Both the position numbers and the translations under genes were made by a program. Source: Flavivirga abyssicola (lineage in GTDB: Bacteria > Bacteroidota > Bacteroidia > Flavobacteriales > Flavobacteriaceae). From it: a stretch of DNA of 64,000 nucleotides. The DNA lies in contig NZ_CP141266.1 in NCBI RefSeq assembly GCF_030540775.2, positions 2,653,001-2,717,000 on the forward strand. The letters run 5' to 3'. Below are positions 41,461-49,560 of this stretch, in pieces. The notes below the pieces were generated by a model. It saw nothing but the letters and a program-made list of their open reading frames with translations. It made no database searches and was not told the origin of the DNA. The stretch's first letter is position 1; each line of letters starts with the position of its first letter.

Positions 41461-41565
41461 TGGTAAATGTCTTAATGATTATGATTTTAAAAGTAATATT
41501 AAATTTTGTCATAATCAACACCTTAAAGTGTCGTATTTGACCTCTGAAAAAATGTATTCATTTTA

Positions 41566-41573
41566 TAATTTTG
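41566..41573 (+). promoter_or_regulatory. -7 promoter element for the 41595 gene
   Basis: TAATTTTG matches TAnnTTTG exactly; CTG sits 19 nt upstream as a weak -33. The TTG at 41571, which would extend the downstream frame by 8 codons, lies inside this box. Confidence 0.5.
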
Positions 41574-41594
41574 AAAACACCTATAAACATTCTA

Positions 41595-41915
41595 ATGGAA
41601 GCAAAACGCTATTTTGAAGCTATAAGAGTTCGATTTTGTTCTAACCACGAAAACATAACCGTAGGTAAAATGATGCGTTCAGAAGCGATACATTATAAAG
41701 GGAAGGTGTTTGCGTTTTTTTCTACTAAACAGAACATGGTGTTTAAACTAGGAAAGGGTTTTAATGTTGAAGCCATCGATGTACCATTAGAAGTGTTTAG
41801 TCCTTTCAAAAATAAAAAACCTATGTCCGGTTGGTACCAATTGGGAGTTGAATATAAAGATTCCTGGGAGTTTTTAACAAATCTAGCATTAGATATAATA
41901 CATCAAGACAAATGA
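41595..41915 (+). CDS. Small conserved-type cytosolic protein, possibly TfoX/YjbR-like
   Basis: 106 residues from ATG 41595 (MEAKRYFEAIRV). The HYKGKVFAFFSTKQNMVFKLGKGF part resembles the TfoX N-terminal/YjbR class of small proteins (a beta-hairpin with KGK-x-FAFF followed by a lysine-rich strand), but the match is weak and no function follows. There is no signal or membrane segment. Its stop overlaps the start of the DUF2461 gene by 4 nt (ATGA), so they are translationally coupled. Confidence 0.6.
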   Translation: MEAKRYFEAIRVRFCSNHENITVGKMMRSEAIHYKGKVFAFFSTKQNMVFKLGKGFNVEAIDVPLEVFSPFKNKKPMSGWYQLGVEYKDSWEFLTNLALDIIHQDK

Positions 41916-42568
41916 TAACAAAAGCGTATACCGAATTTTTTAAAGAGTTGAACGAGAATAATAATAAAGAATGGTTTCATACCAATAAGAAACGTTATGA
42001 AAATGATGTTAAGGGGCCTTTTTTAGAGTTGCTTTCAGAATTACTTCCTATGCTCCATCAATGGGATAATCGAATTCTAACTGATGAAAAGAAAGCTTTG
42101 TTTAGGATAAATAGAGATGTGCGATTCTCAAAAGATAAAACACCTTATCATACAATCTTTAAAGCTGGATTTTCTCCTAATGGCAAAAAGTCTATGCTAC
42201 CAGGGTATTATTTGGGCATTAGTGCAGATTCGATTCACGTTGGAGGTGGGCTTTTTAATGTTAAACCACCGGAATTAAAAGCAGTAAGAAATCATATTGC
42301 TAATCATACTGATGATTTTTTGGCAATAACAACGGCAAAAGAATTTAATGACTGCCTGGGAGCTTTAAAAGGAGACGTTTCTAAACGTATTGATAAAGCT
42401 CATGAAGCTGTAGCAAATAAAACGCCATTGATATACAATAAACAGTTTTATGCGATGTCTGATCTTTCTTTGAAAGACTATTATAATTCTCCTAATCTAA
42501 AAGATGCTATTACAAAGCATTTTAAAGCTATTAGGCCTTTGAATGAATTTTTAAATGCCGCATTTTAA
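41912..42568 (+). CDS. DUF2461 family protein
   Basis: 218 residues of the DUF2461/TIGR02453 family, unknown function. Hallmarks are FFKELNENNNKEWFHTNKKR (about residues 8-27), LFRINRDVRFSKDKTPYHT (about 65-83) and YYLGISADSIHVGGGLF (about 102-118), plus the C-terminal acidic/aromatic pattern DLSLKDYYNSPNL. Cytosolic, no catalytic site assigned in the family. Coupled by a 4-nt overlap to the small gene upstream. Confidence 0.88.
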   Translation: MITKAYTEFFKELNENNNKEWFHTNKKRYENDVKGPFLELLSELLPMLHQWDNRILTDEKKALFRINRDVRFSKDKTPYHTIFKAGFSPNGKKSMLPGYYLGISADSIHVGGGLFNVKPPELKAVRNHIANHTDDFLAITTAKEFNDCLGALKGDVSKRIDKAHEAVANKTPLIYNKQFYAMSDLSLKDYYNSPNLKDAITKHFKAIRPLNEFLNAAF

Positions 42569-42616
42569 AACAGTATTATACAAATTAAATTATTAACTAT
42601 AAATTCAATCAAAATT

Positions 42617-42988
42617 ATGACAACACAAGAAGTTGCAGGACAGTTAGTGAATTATTGCAGACAAGGACAGTTTGCTGAAGCTATTCAAAATTTATACGGA
42701 CAAAACATTGTCAGTGTAGAACCAGATGGAGCACCTGTTAAAGAAACTAAAGGATTAGATGCGGTTATTGCCAAGGGCCAACAATTTAATGATATGGTAG
42801 AGGAAATTCATGGTATGGAAATTTCTGATCCTATTGTAGCAGATAAATTCTTTTCATGTACTATGAAAATGGATGTCACATTTAAAGGGTCACCTCGAAC
42901 CAATATGCATGAGGTTTGCGTTTATAAAGTAGAAGATGGCAAAATAGTAAGAGAAGAGTTCTTTTTTACGCCTATGCAACATGGGTAG
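42617..42988 (+). CDS. NTF2-like/SnoaL-like domain protein
   Basis: 123 residues with the cone-like NTF2 fold pattern: N-terminal helices ending in a short FAEAIQNLYGQNIVSVEP turn, then strands ending with EVCVYKVEDGKIVREEFFF. The glycine-rich ETKGLDAVIAKGQQF helix is typical of SnoaL-like proteins. Such small domains bind hydrophobic or polyketide-like ligands or act as isomerases, but nothing here shows a substrate. It is 48 nt after DUF2461 and is followed by a 138-bp inverted-repeat element. Confidence 0.72.
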   Translation: MTTQEVAGQLVNYCRQGQFAEAIQNLYGQNIVSVEPDGAPVKETKGLDAVIAKGQQFNDMVEEIHGMEISDPIVADKFFSCTMKMDVTFKGSPRTNMHEVCVYKVEDGKIVREEFFFTPMQHG

Positions 42989-42994
42989 AAATTG

Positions 42995-43132
42995 AGAGGT
43001 CTAGAAAGTTAAAGAGAACTGTCATTACGAGGAGAGAATCGACGTGGTAATCTTTTGAATCGAATCTAAAATTAAACAGATTGCCACGCCTTTTGCAAAG
43101 TCTCGCAATGACGAATTACTTTCTAGACCTCT
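42995..43132. repeat. 138-bp nested inverted-repeat element (dispersed-type)
   Basis: Outer arms of 15 bp are exact reverse complements (AGAGGTCTAGAAAGT at 42995-43009; 43118-43132). Inside are GTCATTACGAG (43021-43031) with CTCGCAATGAC (43102-43112) and CGTGGTAATCT (43043-43053) with AGATTGCCACG (43078-43088), nearly matching. The GTCATT(G/A)CGAG ... CTCGCAATGAC layout is that of non-coding mobile-like repeats known from many Bacteroidota genomes. It lies between two convergent genes and can also serve as a bidirectional terminator. Confidence 0.75.
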
Positions 43133-43139
43133 AATAGCA

Positions 43140-45179
43140 TTATTTCAACAACCCAGCACGCTTTAATAGGGCTTCGGGCCTAGGTTCTTGACCTCTAAAA
43201 CGCTTGTAAAGTGTCATAGGGTTTTCTGTTCCACCTTGAGATAATACATGGTTTTTAAATTTATCAGCAACTTCTTTGTTAAAAATACCTGACTCTTTAA
43301 AATATTCGAAGGCATCAGCATCTAAAACTTCAGCCCATTTATAACTGTAATATCCAGATGAATAACCTCCTTGAAAGATGTGTGAAAACGAAGTGCTCAT
43401 ACAGTTTTCTAATACTTCTGGGTAAAGTGTTGTGTTTTTAAAAGCTTCAGTTTCGTGTGCTTTGACTGATTTTATCGTTTCTGGAGATTCATTTGCGTGC
43501 CAGCTCATGTCTAACAACCCAAAGCTTAACTGCCTTAAGGTTTGCATGCCTTCATGAAAAGTAGCAGATTCTTTTATCTTTTCAACTAAGTCCATTGGAA
43601 TGACTTCTCCAGTTTCATAATGCGTGGCAAACAATTCTAAAGCTTCTTTTTCATAGCACCAATTCTCTAAAACTTGACTTGGTAACTCAACAAAATCCCA
43701 AAATACGCTGGTTCCAGATAAACTTGGATAGGTTGTGTTTGCTAGCATACCATGCAATGCATGTCCAAATTCATGAAACAAGGTTGTAACCTCATTAAAA
43801 GTTAGAAGTGAAGGTTTGCTCTTTGTTGGTTTTGTAAAGTTGCAAACAATAGATATATGTGGTCTATCATTAACACCATGCTTTATAGACTGTGGCTTGT
43901 AAGATGTCATCCATGCACCATTTCGTTTTCCTGATCGTGGAAAAAAATCGGCATAGAAAATGGAAATTAAATCCCCATCATTATTAGTGACTTTATAAGT
44001 AAAAACATCCTCGTGATATGTATCTATGGTATCAATTTCTTCAAAATTCAAATCAAATAATTTATTGGCAACGGTAAAGGCGCCATCAATCACATGTTCT
44101 AATTTGAAATATGGTTTTAATTTTTCATCATCAAGACTGAATAATTTTTGTTTTAATTTTTCAGAATAATATGAAGCATCCCATTTTTCAAGCTGTTCAA
44201 TACCATCTAATTCTTTAGCAAAATTTTGAAGGTTTTTAAACTCTAGTTCAGCAGCTGGTTTTGCTTTTTCAAGCAATTCATTTAAAAAGCTTTTAACAGC
44301 TTCCGGCGTTTTTGCCATACGTTCTTCCAGGACAAAATGTGCATGCGTTTTGTAACCCAAAAGATTAGCACGTTGAAATCTTAGTTTAACTATTTGTAAT
44401 ACATTATCTTGATTATCTAGAGCGTCACCTTTAAACGCTTTTGCTCCAGCTGCAAGCGCTAGTTTTTTTCTTAATTCACGATTATCGGCATACGTCATAA
44501 AAGGAATGTAACTAGGATAATCTAATGTAAACAACCAACCTTCTTTTTCTTTAGATTCGGCCAACTGCTTAGCAGCCTCTTTAGTGCCTTCTGGCAAACC
44601 GGATAAATCATCCTCGTTGGTAATTAGCATTTCAAATGCATTGGTTTCTGCCAATACATTTTCTCCAAATTTTAGTGTTAACTGGCTTAGTTGTTTATCA
44701 ATATCTCGAAGTTCTTGTTTTTTATCTTCGGATAAGTTAGCCCCATTTCGTGAAAAACTTTTATATTTTTTATCAAGTAAGGTTTGTTGTTCAACGTTTA
44801 AATCTAAAGAATCCTTAGTGTCATAAACCGCTTTTACACGTTTAAATAAGTCCTCATTTAGAGTAATGTCGTTACTGAATTCTGATAATAAAGGAGATAC
44901 CTCTTGTGCTATTTTTTGTATGGTATCATTAGTTTCAGCAGAATTTAAATTAAAAAATATACTAGAAATTCTACCTAATTGCTCGCCTGAAAAATCTAAA
45001 GCTTCTATAGTGTTTTTAAAAGTAGGAAGTTCGTTATTCTTAGCGATAGCATCAATTTCAGATTTAGCACTGGTAATAGCCTGTTTAAAGGCAGGTAGGA
45101 AATCCTCATTGGTGATTTTTGAAAAGGGAGCCGAATTATATACGGTTTCAAAAGGTTTTGTTAATATGTTTTTTGTCAT
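43140..45179 (-). CDS. M3-family oligopeptidase (peptidyl-dipeptidase Dcp/OpdA type)
   Basis: Cytosolic zinc oligopeptidase of about 679 residues, degrading short peptides. The thermolysin-like active site is TTLFHEFGHALHGML (HExxH, about residues 455-470), with the third ligand Glu downstream in SVFWDFVELPSQVLENW. The N-terminal helical part starts YNSAPFSKITNEDFLPAF, standard for Dcp-type M3A peptidases. I start it at ATG 45179 (MTKNILTKPFE), since the alternative TTG at 45185 adds only two residues. Whether it is dipeptidyl-carboxypeptidase or oligopeptidase A type cannot be decided here. Confidence 0.92.
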   Translation of the reverse strand: MTKNILTKPFETVYNSAPFSKITNEDFLPAFKQAITSAKSEIDAIAKNNELPTFKNTIEALDFSGEQLGRISSIFFNLNSAETNDTIQKIAQEVSPLLSEFSNDITLNEDLFKRVKAVYDTKDSLDLNVEQQTLLDKKYKSFSRNGANLSEDKKQELRDIDKQLSQLTLKFGENVLAETNAFEMLITNEDDLSGLPEGTKEAAKQLAESKEKEGWLFTLDYPSYIPFMTYADNRELRKKLALAAGAKAFKGDALDNQDNVLQIVKLRFQRANLLGYKTHAHFVLEERMAKTPEAVKSFLNELLEKAKPAAELEFKNLQNFAKELDGIEQLEKWDASYYSEKLKQKLFSLDDEKLKPYFKLEHVIDGAFTVANKLFDLNFEEIDTIDTYHEDVFTYKVTNNDGDLISIFYADFFPRSGKRNGAWMTSYKPQSIKHGVNDRPHISIVCNFTKPTKSKPSLLTFNEVTTLFHEFGHALHGMLANTTYPSLSGTSVFWDFVELPSQVLENWCYEKEALELFATHYETGEVIPMDLVEKIKESATFHEGMQTLRQLSFGLLDMSWHANESPETIKSVKAHETEAFKNTTLYPEVLENCMSTSFSHIFQGGYSSGYYSYKWAEVLDADAFEYFKESGIFNKEVADKFKNHVLSQGGTENPMTLYKRFRGQEPRPEALLKRAGLLK

Positions 45180-45235
45180 TCTCAATAAATGTGTTAAAAT
45201 ATAAACTTGTTATGTATGCATAATAAGTTTTTTTG

Positions 45236-45243
45236 TATTTTTG
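45236..45243 (+). promoter_or_regulatory. Orphan -7 promoter element facing the purE terminator
   Basis: TATTTTTG on the plus strand is an exact TAnnTTTG match with no gene behind it on that strand. About 50-85 nt downstream lies a strong terminator. No clear -33 at standard spacing (TTG at 45207-45209 is 26 nt away). Confidence 0.45.
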
Positions 45244-45249
45244 CAGTTA

Positions 45250-45328
45250 ATCGTATACGGAGTGACTAACTCATTAGAATTATACACTAATAGCAAAAAA
45301 AGCCTCAAATTATTTTGAGGCTTTTTTT
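45250..45328 (+). ncRNA. Candidate small RNA between the M3 peptidase and purE genes
   Basis: A predicted transcript of about 80 nt: an exact -7 box at 45236-45243, then an unassigned stretch, then a Rho-independent terminator at 45295-45328. Internal hairpins are possible: GTTA ... TAAC (about 45246-45270), the palindrome CGTATACG (45252-45259) and ATTAG/CTAAT. No ORF of useful length is present. The terminator also serves purE on the other strand, so the cassette could be coincidence. I do not recognise an Rfam family. Confidence 0.35.
45295..45328. terminator. Bidirectional terminator at the purE 3' end
   Basis: AAAAAAAGCCTCAAA (45295-45309) pairs perfectly with TTTGAGGCTTTTTTT (45314-45328), 4-nt loop. 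T tracts stand on both sides, so it works on either strand. The purE stop codon (minus strand, 45327-45329) overlaps its edge. Confidence 0.9.
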
Positions 45329-45809
45329 ATTTTAAATCTTTAGCAGATTCGTTTACTTTTTGTTTTAAGCCTTCTTTATAAACTAATATTTTATCTAAAA
45401 CACAAGTATCAGCAGCACCAATAATTTGTGCAGCCAATATACCGGCATTTTTTGCGCCATTAAGGGCTACAGTAGCCACAGGAACACCACCAGGCATTTG
45501 TAAAATAGATAAAACAGAATCCCAGCCATCTATAGAGTTACTGCTTTTTACAGGAACACCTATAACAGGAAGAGGCGATAAGGATGCTATCATTCCAGGT
45601 AAATGTGCTGCACCACCTGCACCAGCAATAATAACTGCGAATCCTCTTGCATGGGCATGTTTTCCATAATCAAATAATTTTTCTGGGGTTCTGTGAGCCG
45701 AAACAATATCAACTTCAACTTCAATATCAAAACCTTTTAAAATATCAATGGCATCTTGCATTACAGGAAGATCACTTTTGCTTCCCATGATTACTCCTAC
45801 TTTTTTCAT
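45327..45809 (-). CDS. purE: 5-(carboxyamino)imidazole ribonucleotide mutase
   Basis: Class I PurE, converting N5-CAIR to CAIR in purine synthesis. The 160-residue protein starts VGVIMGSKSDLPVMQDA (active-site Ser and Asp), with SAHRTPEKLFDYG and IAGAGGAAHLPGMIAS (the Ser-Ala-His-Arg and glycine-rich motifs of the octameric enzyme). It requires PurK, which is encoded just upstream at 45903-47057 on the same strand, so the pair makes CAIR from AIR, bicarbonate and ATP. The gap between the two genes (93 nt) holds a palindromic repeat pair. Confidence 0.95.
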   Translation of the reverse strand: MKKVGVIMGSKSDLPVMQDAIDILKGFDIEVEVDIVSAHRTPEKLFDYGKHAHARGFAVIIAGAGGAAHLPGMIASLSPLPVIGVPVKSSNSIDGWDSVLSILQMPGGVPVATVALNGAKNAGILAAQIIGAADTCVLDKILVYKEGLKQKVNESAKDLK

Positions 45810-45826
45810 AAATTTTTATTTTATGT

Positions 45827-45901
45827 CAGGTCGTTCGCAGTCTAGACCTTAATATCAAAACTAAAAATATTTAAAAACCCCTCGACTGCGCTCGGGGAGA
45901 C
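45827..45901. repeat. Inverted pair of palindromic elements between purK and purE
   Basis: The hairpin CCCC-TCGACTGCGCTC-GGGG (45878-45897) is followed by AGAC. Its core CTCGACTGCGCTCG (45881-45894) recurs exactly in the alpha-2-macroglobulin gene at 53812-53825. A degraded inverted copy, reverse complement CTAGACTGCGAACGAC, lies at about 45829-45846. Dispersed elements of this style are common in Bacteroidota intergenic DNA. Confidence 0.6.
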
Positions 45902-45902
45902 A

Positions 45903-47057
45903 TTATTTACTTATTACTTTAATTGATTTTTTTACAGCTTCAGCTATTTTGCGAGCCTCATTTAAATCTTCATTTACAATGGTAACATGTCCCATTTTCC
46001 TAAATGGCCTTGTTTGTTTTTTACCATAAATATGAGGCGTTACACCGTCCATTTTCATAATGGCTTCAATATTTTTATACATCACATCTCCAGTGTAACC
46101 TTCAGCACCAACCAAATTAACCATAACACCACCAACTTTATTGTCTGTTCTTCCCAAAGGTAAATTTAAAATAGCTCTTAAATGTTGTTCGAATTGGGAG
46201 GTATAACTAGCCTCAATAGTTTGATGCCCTGAATTATGTGGTCTTGGTGCGACTTCATTTATTAAAATATCGTCGTTTTGAGTCTGAAACATTTCTACAG
46301 CCAATAGCCCAACATGGTTAAATGCTTTGGATGTTTTTAAAGCTATCTCTGTCGCTTTTTTTGCAACTTCTTCTGGAATCCTAGCAGGACATATAACATA
46401 TTCTACTTGATTAGCTTCTGGATGAAATTCCATTTCAACAACTGGAAATGTTTTAATGTCTCCTGAAACATTTCTAACGACAATAACTGCTAATTCATTT
46501 TTAAAAGGTACTAATGTTTCAGCAATACATTCTACGTTTGGTAAACCTTCTAAATCTTGAAGTGTTTTTACAATTTTCACCCCAGTACCATCATATCCAA
46601 ATTGAGCACATTTCCAAACAAAAGGCATTGTTAAACCGCCATGGTTTATGGCTTCTTTTATTTCTGACGTATACGCAAAACGAGAAAAAGGAGCTGTAGG
46701 TAAATTATTATCAACATAAAACAATTTCTGAGTTGCTTTGTTTTGAATAGTTCGTAATGTTTTAGACGCAGGATATACTTTTACACCTTCTTTTTCGAGG
46801 GCTTCTAAAGCATCTACATTTACGTTTTCAATTTCAATAGTCAGCACATCAACTTGTTTCCCGAAATTGTAAACAGCCTCATAATTCATTAAATCACCCA
46901 AATGAAACTCATTACTCGCTATTTTACAAGGCGCTTCATTGCTGGAATCTAAAACACAGGTATAAATGTCAAATTTTCTAGTATCATTAAGGAGCATTTT
47001 ACCTAACTGACCACCACCAAGAATACCAAGTTTGAAATTTGAAGAAAAATAGTTCAT
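45903..47057 (-). CDS. purK: N5-carboxyaminoimidazole ribonucleotide synthetase
   Basis: ATP-grasp enzyme forming N5-CAIR from AIR, bicarbonate and ATP; partner of PurE. The N-terminus is LGILGGGQLGKMLLND (glycine-rich AIR/ATP-binding), with the ATP-grasp pieces KCAQFGYDGTG, AETLVPFKNELAV and INEVAPRPHNSGHQTIEAS. The length of 384 residues is normal. A -7 box (TATTTTTG, minus strand, 47093-47100) is 35 nt before the ATG. Divergent from the HPRT-Adk gene, so purine synthesis and salvage share one intergenic region. Confidence 0.95.
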   Translation of the reverse strand: MNYFSSNFKLGILGGGQLGKMLLNDTRKFDIYTCVLDSSNEAPCKIASNEFHLGDLMNYEAVYNFGKQVDVLTIEIENVNVDALEALEKEGVKVYPASKTLRTIQNKATQKLFYVDNNLPTAPFSRFAYTSEIKEAINHGGLTMPFVWKCAQFGYDGTGVKIVKTLQDLEGLPNVECIAETLVPFKNELAVIVVRNVSGDIKTFPVVEMEFHPEANQVEYVICPARIPEEVAKKATEIALKTSKAFNHVGLLAVEMFQTQNDDILINEVAPRPHNSGHQTIEASYTSQFEQHLRAILNLPLGRTDNKVGGVMVNLVGAEGYTGDVMYKNIEAIMKMDGVTPHIYGKKQTRPFRKMGHVTIVNEDLNEARKIAEAVKKSIKVISK

Positions 47058-47092
47058 TGATTTCTTTTTAACTGAAATTGAATAAGGATACG

Positions 47093-47100
47093 CAAAAATA
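47093..47100 (-). promoter_or_regulatory. -7 promoter element for purK-purE
   Basis: TATTTTTG on the minus strand, exact TAnnTTTG, 35 nt before the purK ATG at 47057. No clear -33 and no purine riboswitch in the short leader. Confidence 0.55.
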
Positions 47101-47164
47101 CACTTAAATATTAATTAGTACCTATAATCATAAATCAAAAAATCGTTATTTGTAATCTAATGAT

Positions 47165-47172
47165 TATCTTTG
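47165..47172 (+). promoter_or_regulatory. -7 promoter element for the HPRT-Adk gene
   Basis: TATCTTTG is an exact TAnnTTTG match; the in-frame TTG at 47170 is part of it. ATG 47185 follows 12 nt later, so the leader is very short. Confidence 0.6.
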
Positions 47173-47184
47173 CTGCTTCAAAAA

Positions 47185-48303
47185 ATGATAACCGTGATAA
47201 AGCTACACGACAAATATTTTAAACCATTCATTTCTGCTAAAAAAATTGATGATGTTTTACAGCGTTTAGCAATAGAAATTGCTGAAGATGTTGGAGATGA
47301 AATCCCTGTATTTGTTGGGATTTTAAATGGTTCGTTTATGGTTGTAAGCGATTTTGTAAAGAAATATCCAAAGCCATGCGAAGTCACGTTTATAAAATTA
47401 GCATCTTATGAAGGTGTTAAGTCAACCGAAGATATTCAGAGACTCATCGGGTTAACTCAGGATTTAACAGGGCGTACAGTTATTATTCTAGAAGATATTA
47501 TTGATACAGGAAATACTTTAGCCGAAGTCCATAGGATTTTTAAAAATGAAAAAGTGAAATCGTTAAAAATAGCGACGCTTTTTTACAAGCCTGAAGCCTA
47601 TAAAAAAGATTTTAAATTACATTATGTTGGTATTGAGATTCCAAATAAATTTATAGTTGGTTACGGCTTAGATTATGATGGATTAGGAAGAAATTTACCA
47701 GAAGTATATCAAATAAAAGAGACACAACACATGACAAACTTAGTGCTATTTGGCCCTCCAGGTGCCGGAAAAGGAACACAAGCGGATTTTTTAAAAGAGA
47801 AATATGATTTAGTACACATTTCTACAGGTGACGTTTTTAGATACAATATTAAAAACGAGACGGCTTTAGGGATGCTAGCTAAATCTTATATGGATAAAGG
47901 TGAATTGGTTCCAGATCAAGTAACTATTGACATGTTAAATGCTGAGGTTGAAAAAAATGCAGATGCTAATGGGTTTATTTTTGATGGATTTCCACGTACT
48001 AACGCACAAGCGGATGCTTTAGATAAGCTCATGGATAGCAAAGATTCTCAAATCAATGCGATGATTGCTTTAGAAGTTGATGATGAAATTTTAGTTGAAC
48101 GTTTATTATCACGTGGTAAAACCAGCGGAAGAGCAGATGATGCAGACGAGTCTATTATTAGAAATAGAATCGCTGAGTATTACAATAAAACGGCTATTTT
48201 AAAAGATTTCTATTCAGCGCAAAACAAGTATTTTGGTGTTGATGGTGTAGGAAGTATTGAAGATATTACGGTACGTTTAAGTGCTGTAATAGACCGTCTG
48301 TAA
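47185..48303 (+). CDS. adk: Fused hypoxanthine phosphoribosyltransferase-adenylate kinase
   Basis: Two purine enzymes in one chain of about 372 residues. Residues about 1-180 are a hypoxanthine-guanine phosphoribosyltransferase: VFVGILNGSFMVVSDF and the PRPP motif VIILEDIIDTGNTL. From Met183 (codon 47731-47733) residues are adenylate kinase: LFGPPGAGKGTQADFL (P-loop), ISTGDVFR, DGFPRT and RLLSRGKTSGRADD, with a short LID lacking zinc cysteines. The join (QIKETQHMTNLV) has no stop or frameshift, so it is a real fusion, and 190 residues is a full Adk. HPRT makes IMP/GMP and Adk balances adenylates. I start at ATG 47185 because TTG 47170 is in the -7 box. The fusion occurs in other Flavobacteriaceae as far as I recall. 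Confidence 0.93.
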   Translation: MITVIKLHDKYFKPFISAKKIDDVLQRLAIEIAEDVGDEIPVFVGILNGSFMVVSDFVKKYPKPCEVTFIKLASYEGVKSTEDIQRLIGLTQDLTGRTVIILEDIIDTGNTLAEVHRIFKNEKVKSLKIATLFYKPEAYKKDFKLHYVGIEIPNKFIVGYGLDYDGLGRNLPEVYQIKETQHMTNLVLFGPPGAGKGTQADFLKEKYDLVHISTGDVFRYNIKNETALGMLAKSYMDKGELVPDQVTIDMLNAEVEKNADANGFIFDGFPRTNAQADALDKLMDSKDSQINAMIALEVDDEILVERLLSRGKTSGRADDADESIIRNRIAEYYNKTAILKDFYSAQNKYFGVDGVGSIEDITVRLSAVIDRL

Positions 48304-48304
48304 T

Positions 48305-48386
48305 TTGTCATTCCTGCGAAGGCAGGAATCCATATTTCTAGATTTTAGTTCAATTAAATAGATTCCCGCCTTCGCGGGAATGACAA
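48305..48386. repeat. 82-bp double-hairpin inverted repeat before obg
   Basis: Arms at 48305-48330 and 48361-48386 are reverse complements at 24 of 26 positions. Each arm is itself a hairpin: TTCCTGC-GAAG-GCAGGAA (48311-48328) and TTCCCGC-CTTC-GCGGGAA (48363-48380). It begins right after the HPRT-Adk stop and ends 14 nt before the obg ATG. Copies with the GTCATTCC ... GGAATGAC ends are common dispersed repeats in bacteria. Confidence 0.75.
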
Positions 48387-48400
48387 ACAAAGGCATTTTA

Positions 48401-49399
48401 ATGACCGAAGGAAATTTTGTTGATTATGTAAAAATGTATGTTGCTTCTGGTAATGGAGGTAAAGGTTCTGTGCATTTACATAGAGAAAAGTATATTACCA
48501 AAGGTGGGCCAGATGGCGGTGATGGAGGTCGTGGAGGCCATGTTATTCTTCGAGGGAATTCTAATCTTTGGACACTTCTTCATTTAAAATTTAAAAAGCA
48601 TATTCGTGCTGGTCATGGTGGAAATGGTAGTAAGAGCAGGAGTTCTGGGGCTGATGGTGAAGATGTATATTTAGATGTTCCGTTAGGAACGGTTGTTAGA
48701 GATACTGAAACCGATGCCATTCTTTTAGAAATTACTGAAGAAGGTGAAGAAAGAATTATTGCTGAAGGTGGAAAAGGCGGGCTAGGAAATTGGCATTTTA
48801 AGTCGTCTACCAATCAAACTCCTAGATATGCGCAACCAGGACTTCCATTAGAAGAGAGATATGTTACGTTAGAATTAAAAGTTCTTGCAGACGTTGGTTT
48901 GGTAGGGTTTCCAAATGCAGGGAAATCGACGTTGTTGTCAGTTGTAACATCAGCTAAACCAAAAATTGCAGATTATGAGTTCACGACACTTAAACCTAAT
49001 TTGGGGATTGTAGAGTATCGTGATTTTCAAACCTTTGTTATGGCAGATATTCCTGGGATTATAGAAGGTGCTGCTGAAGGAAAAGGTTTGGGGCATTATT
49101 TTTTACGTCATATAGAGCGTAACTCTATCCTATTGTTTTTAATTCCTGCGGATGCTGATGATATTAGAAAACAATACGATGTCTTGTTAGACGAACTTCG
49201 TCGTTACAACCCTGAAATGCTTGATAAAGAACGTATCATAGCCATATCAAAAAGTGATATGCTGGATGCCGAATTGAAAGCAGAACTTAAAAAAGAGTTG
49301 GATAACGAGCTTCCTATCCCTTATTTATTTATTTCATCTGTAGCACAACAAGGCATTACCGAGTTAAAGGATGTTTTGTGGAAGATGTTAAATGATTAA
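48401..49399 (+). CDS. obg: GTPase Obg/CgtA
   Basis: Essential ribosome-associated GTPase acting in 50S assembly and stress signalling. Residues 1-160 form the glycine-rich Obg fold ([29 protein letters not shown]), then the G domain: G1 [10 protein letters not shown]2 [10 protein letters not shown]3 [10 protein letters not shown]4 like SKSD (AISKSDML) and G5 SSVAQQG. At 332 residues it ends after the G domain, without the C-terminal OCT domain, as usual for this phylum. ATG 48401 ([11 protein letters not shown]) is preferred over an earlier in-frame ATG at 48380 that lies inside the repeat hairpin. Confidence 0.95.
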   Translation: MTEGNFVDYVKMYVASGNGGKGSVHLHREKYITKGGPDGGDGGRGGHVILRGNSNLWTLLHLKFKKHIRAGHGGNGSKSRSSGADGEDVYLDVPLGTVVRDTETDAILLEITEEGEERIIAEGGKGGLGNWHFKSSTNQTPRYAQPGLPLEERYVTLELKVLADVGLVGFPNAGKSTLLSVVTSAKPKIADYEFTTLKPNLGIVEYRDFQTFVMADIPGIIEGAAEGKGLGHYFLRHIERNSILLFLIPADADDIRKQYDVLLDELRRYNPEMLDKERIIAISKSDMLDAELKAELKKELDNELPIPYLFISSVAQQGITELKDVLWKMLND

Positions 49400-49560
49400 G
49401 ATTTATTAAATCGTTCTAAAATTCAATCTTTTATAATTTGTAAAGCTATAAAGGAAGAAGATTTCTTCAATTTTGGTATATTCTATACTCCCTATTTCGG
49501 TTGTTTAAAACGAATGGTTTAAGTCATGGAATAATTTTTGATTAACTTTAATAAAAAATT

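Noticed and set aside
47058-47184. Purine riboswitch before purK or the HPRT-Adk gene
   Set aside because: Both leaders are too short and lack the three-stem layout.
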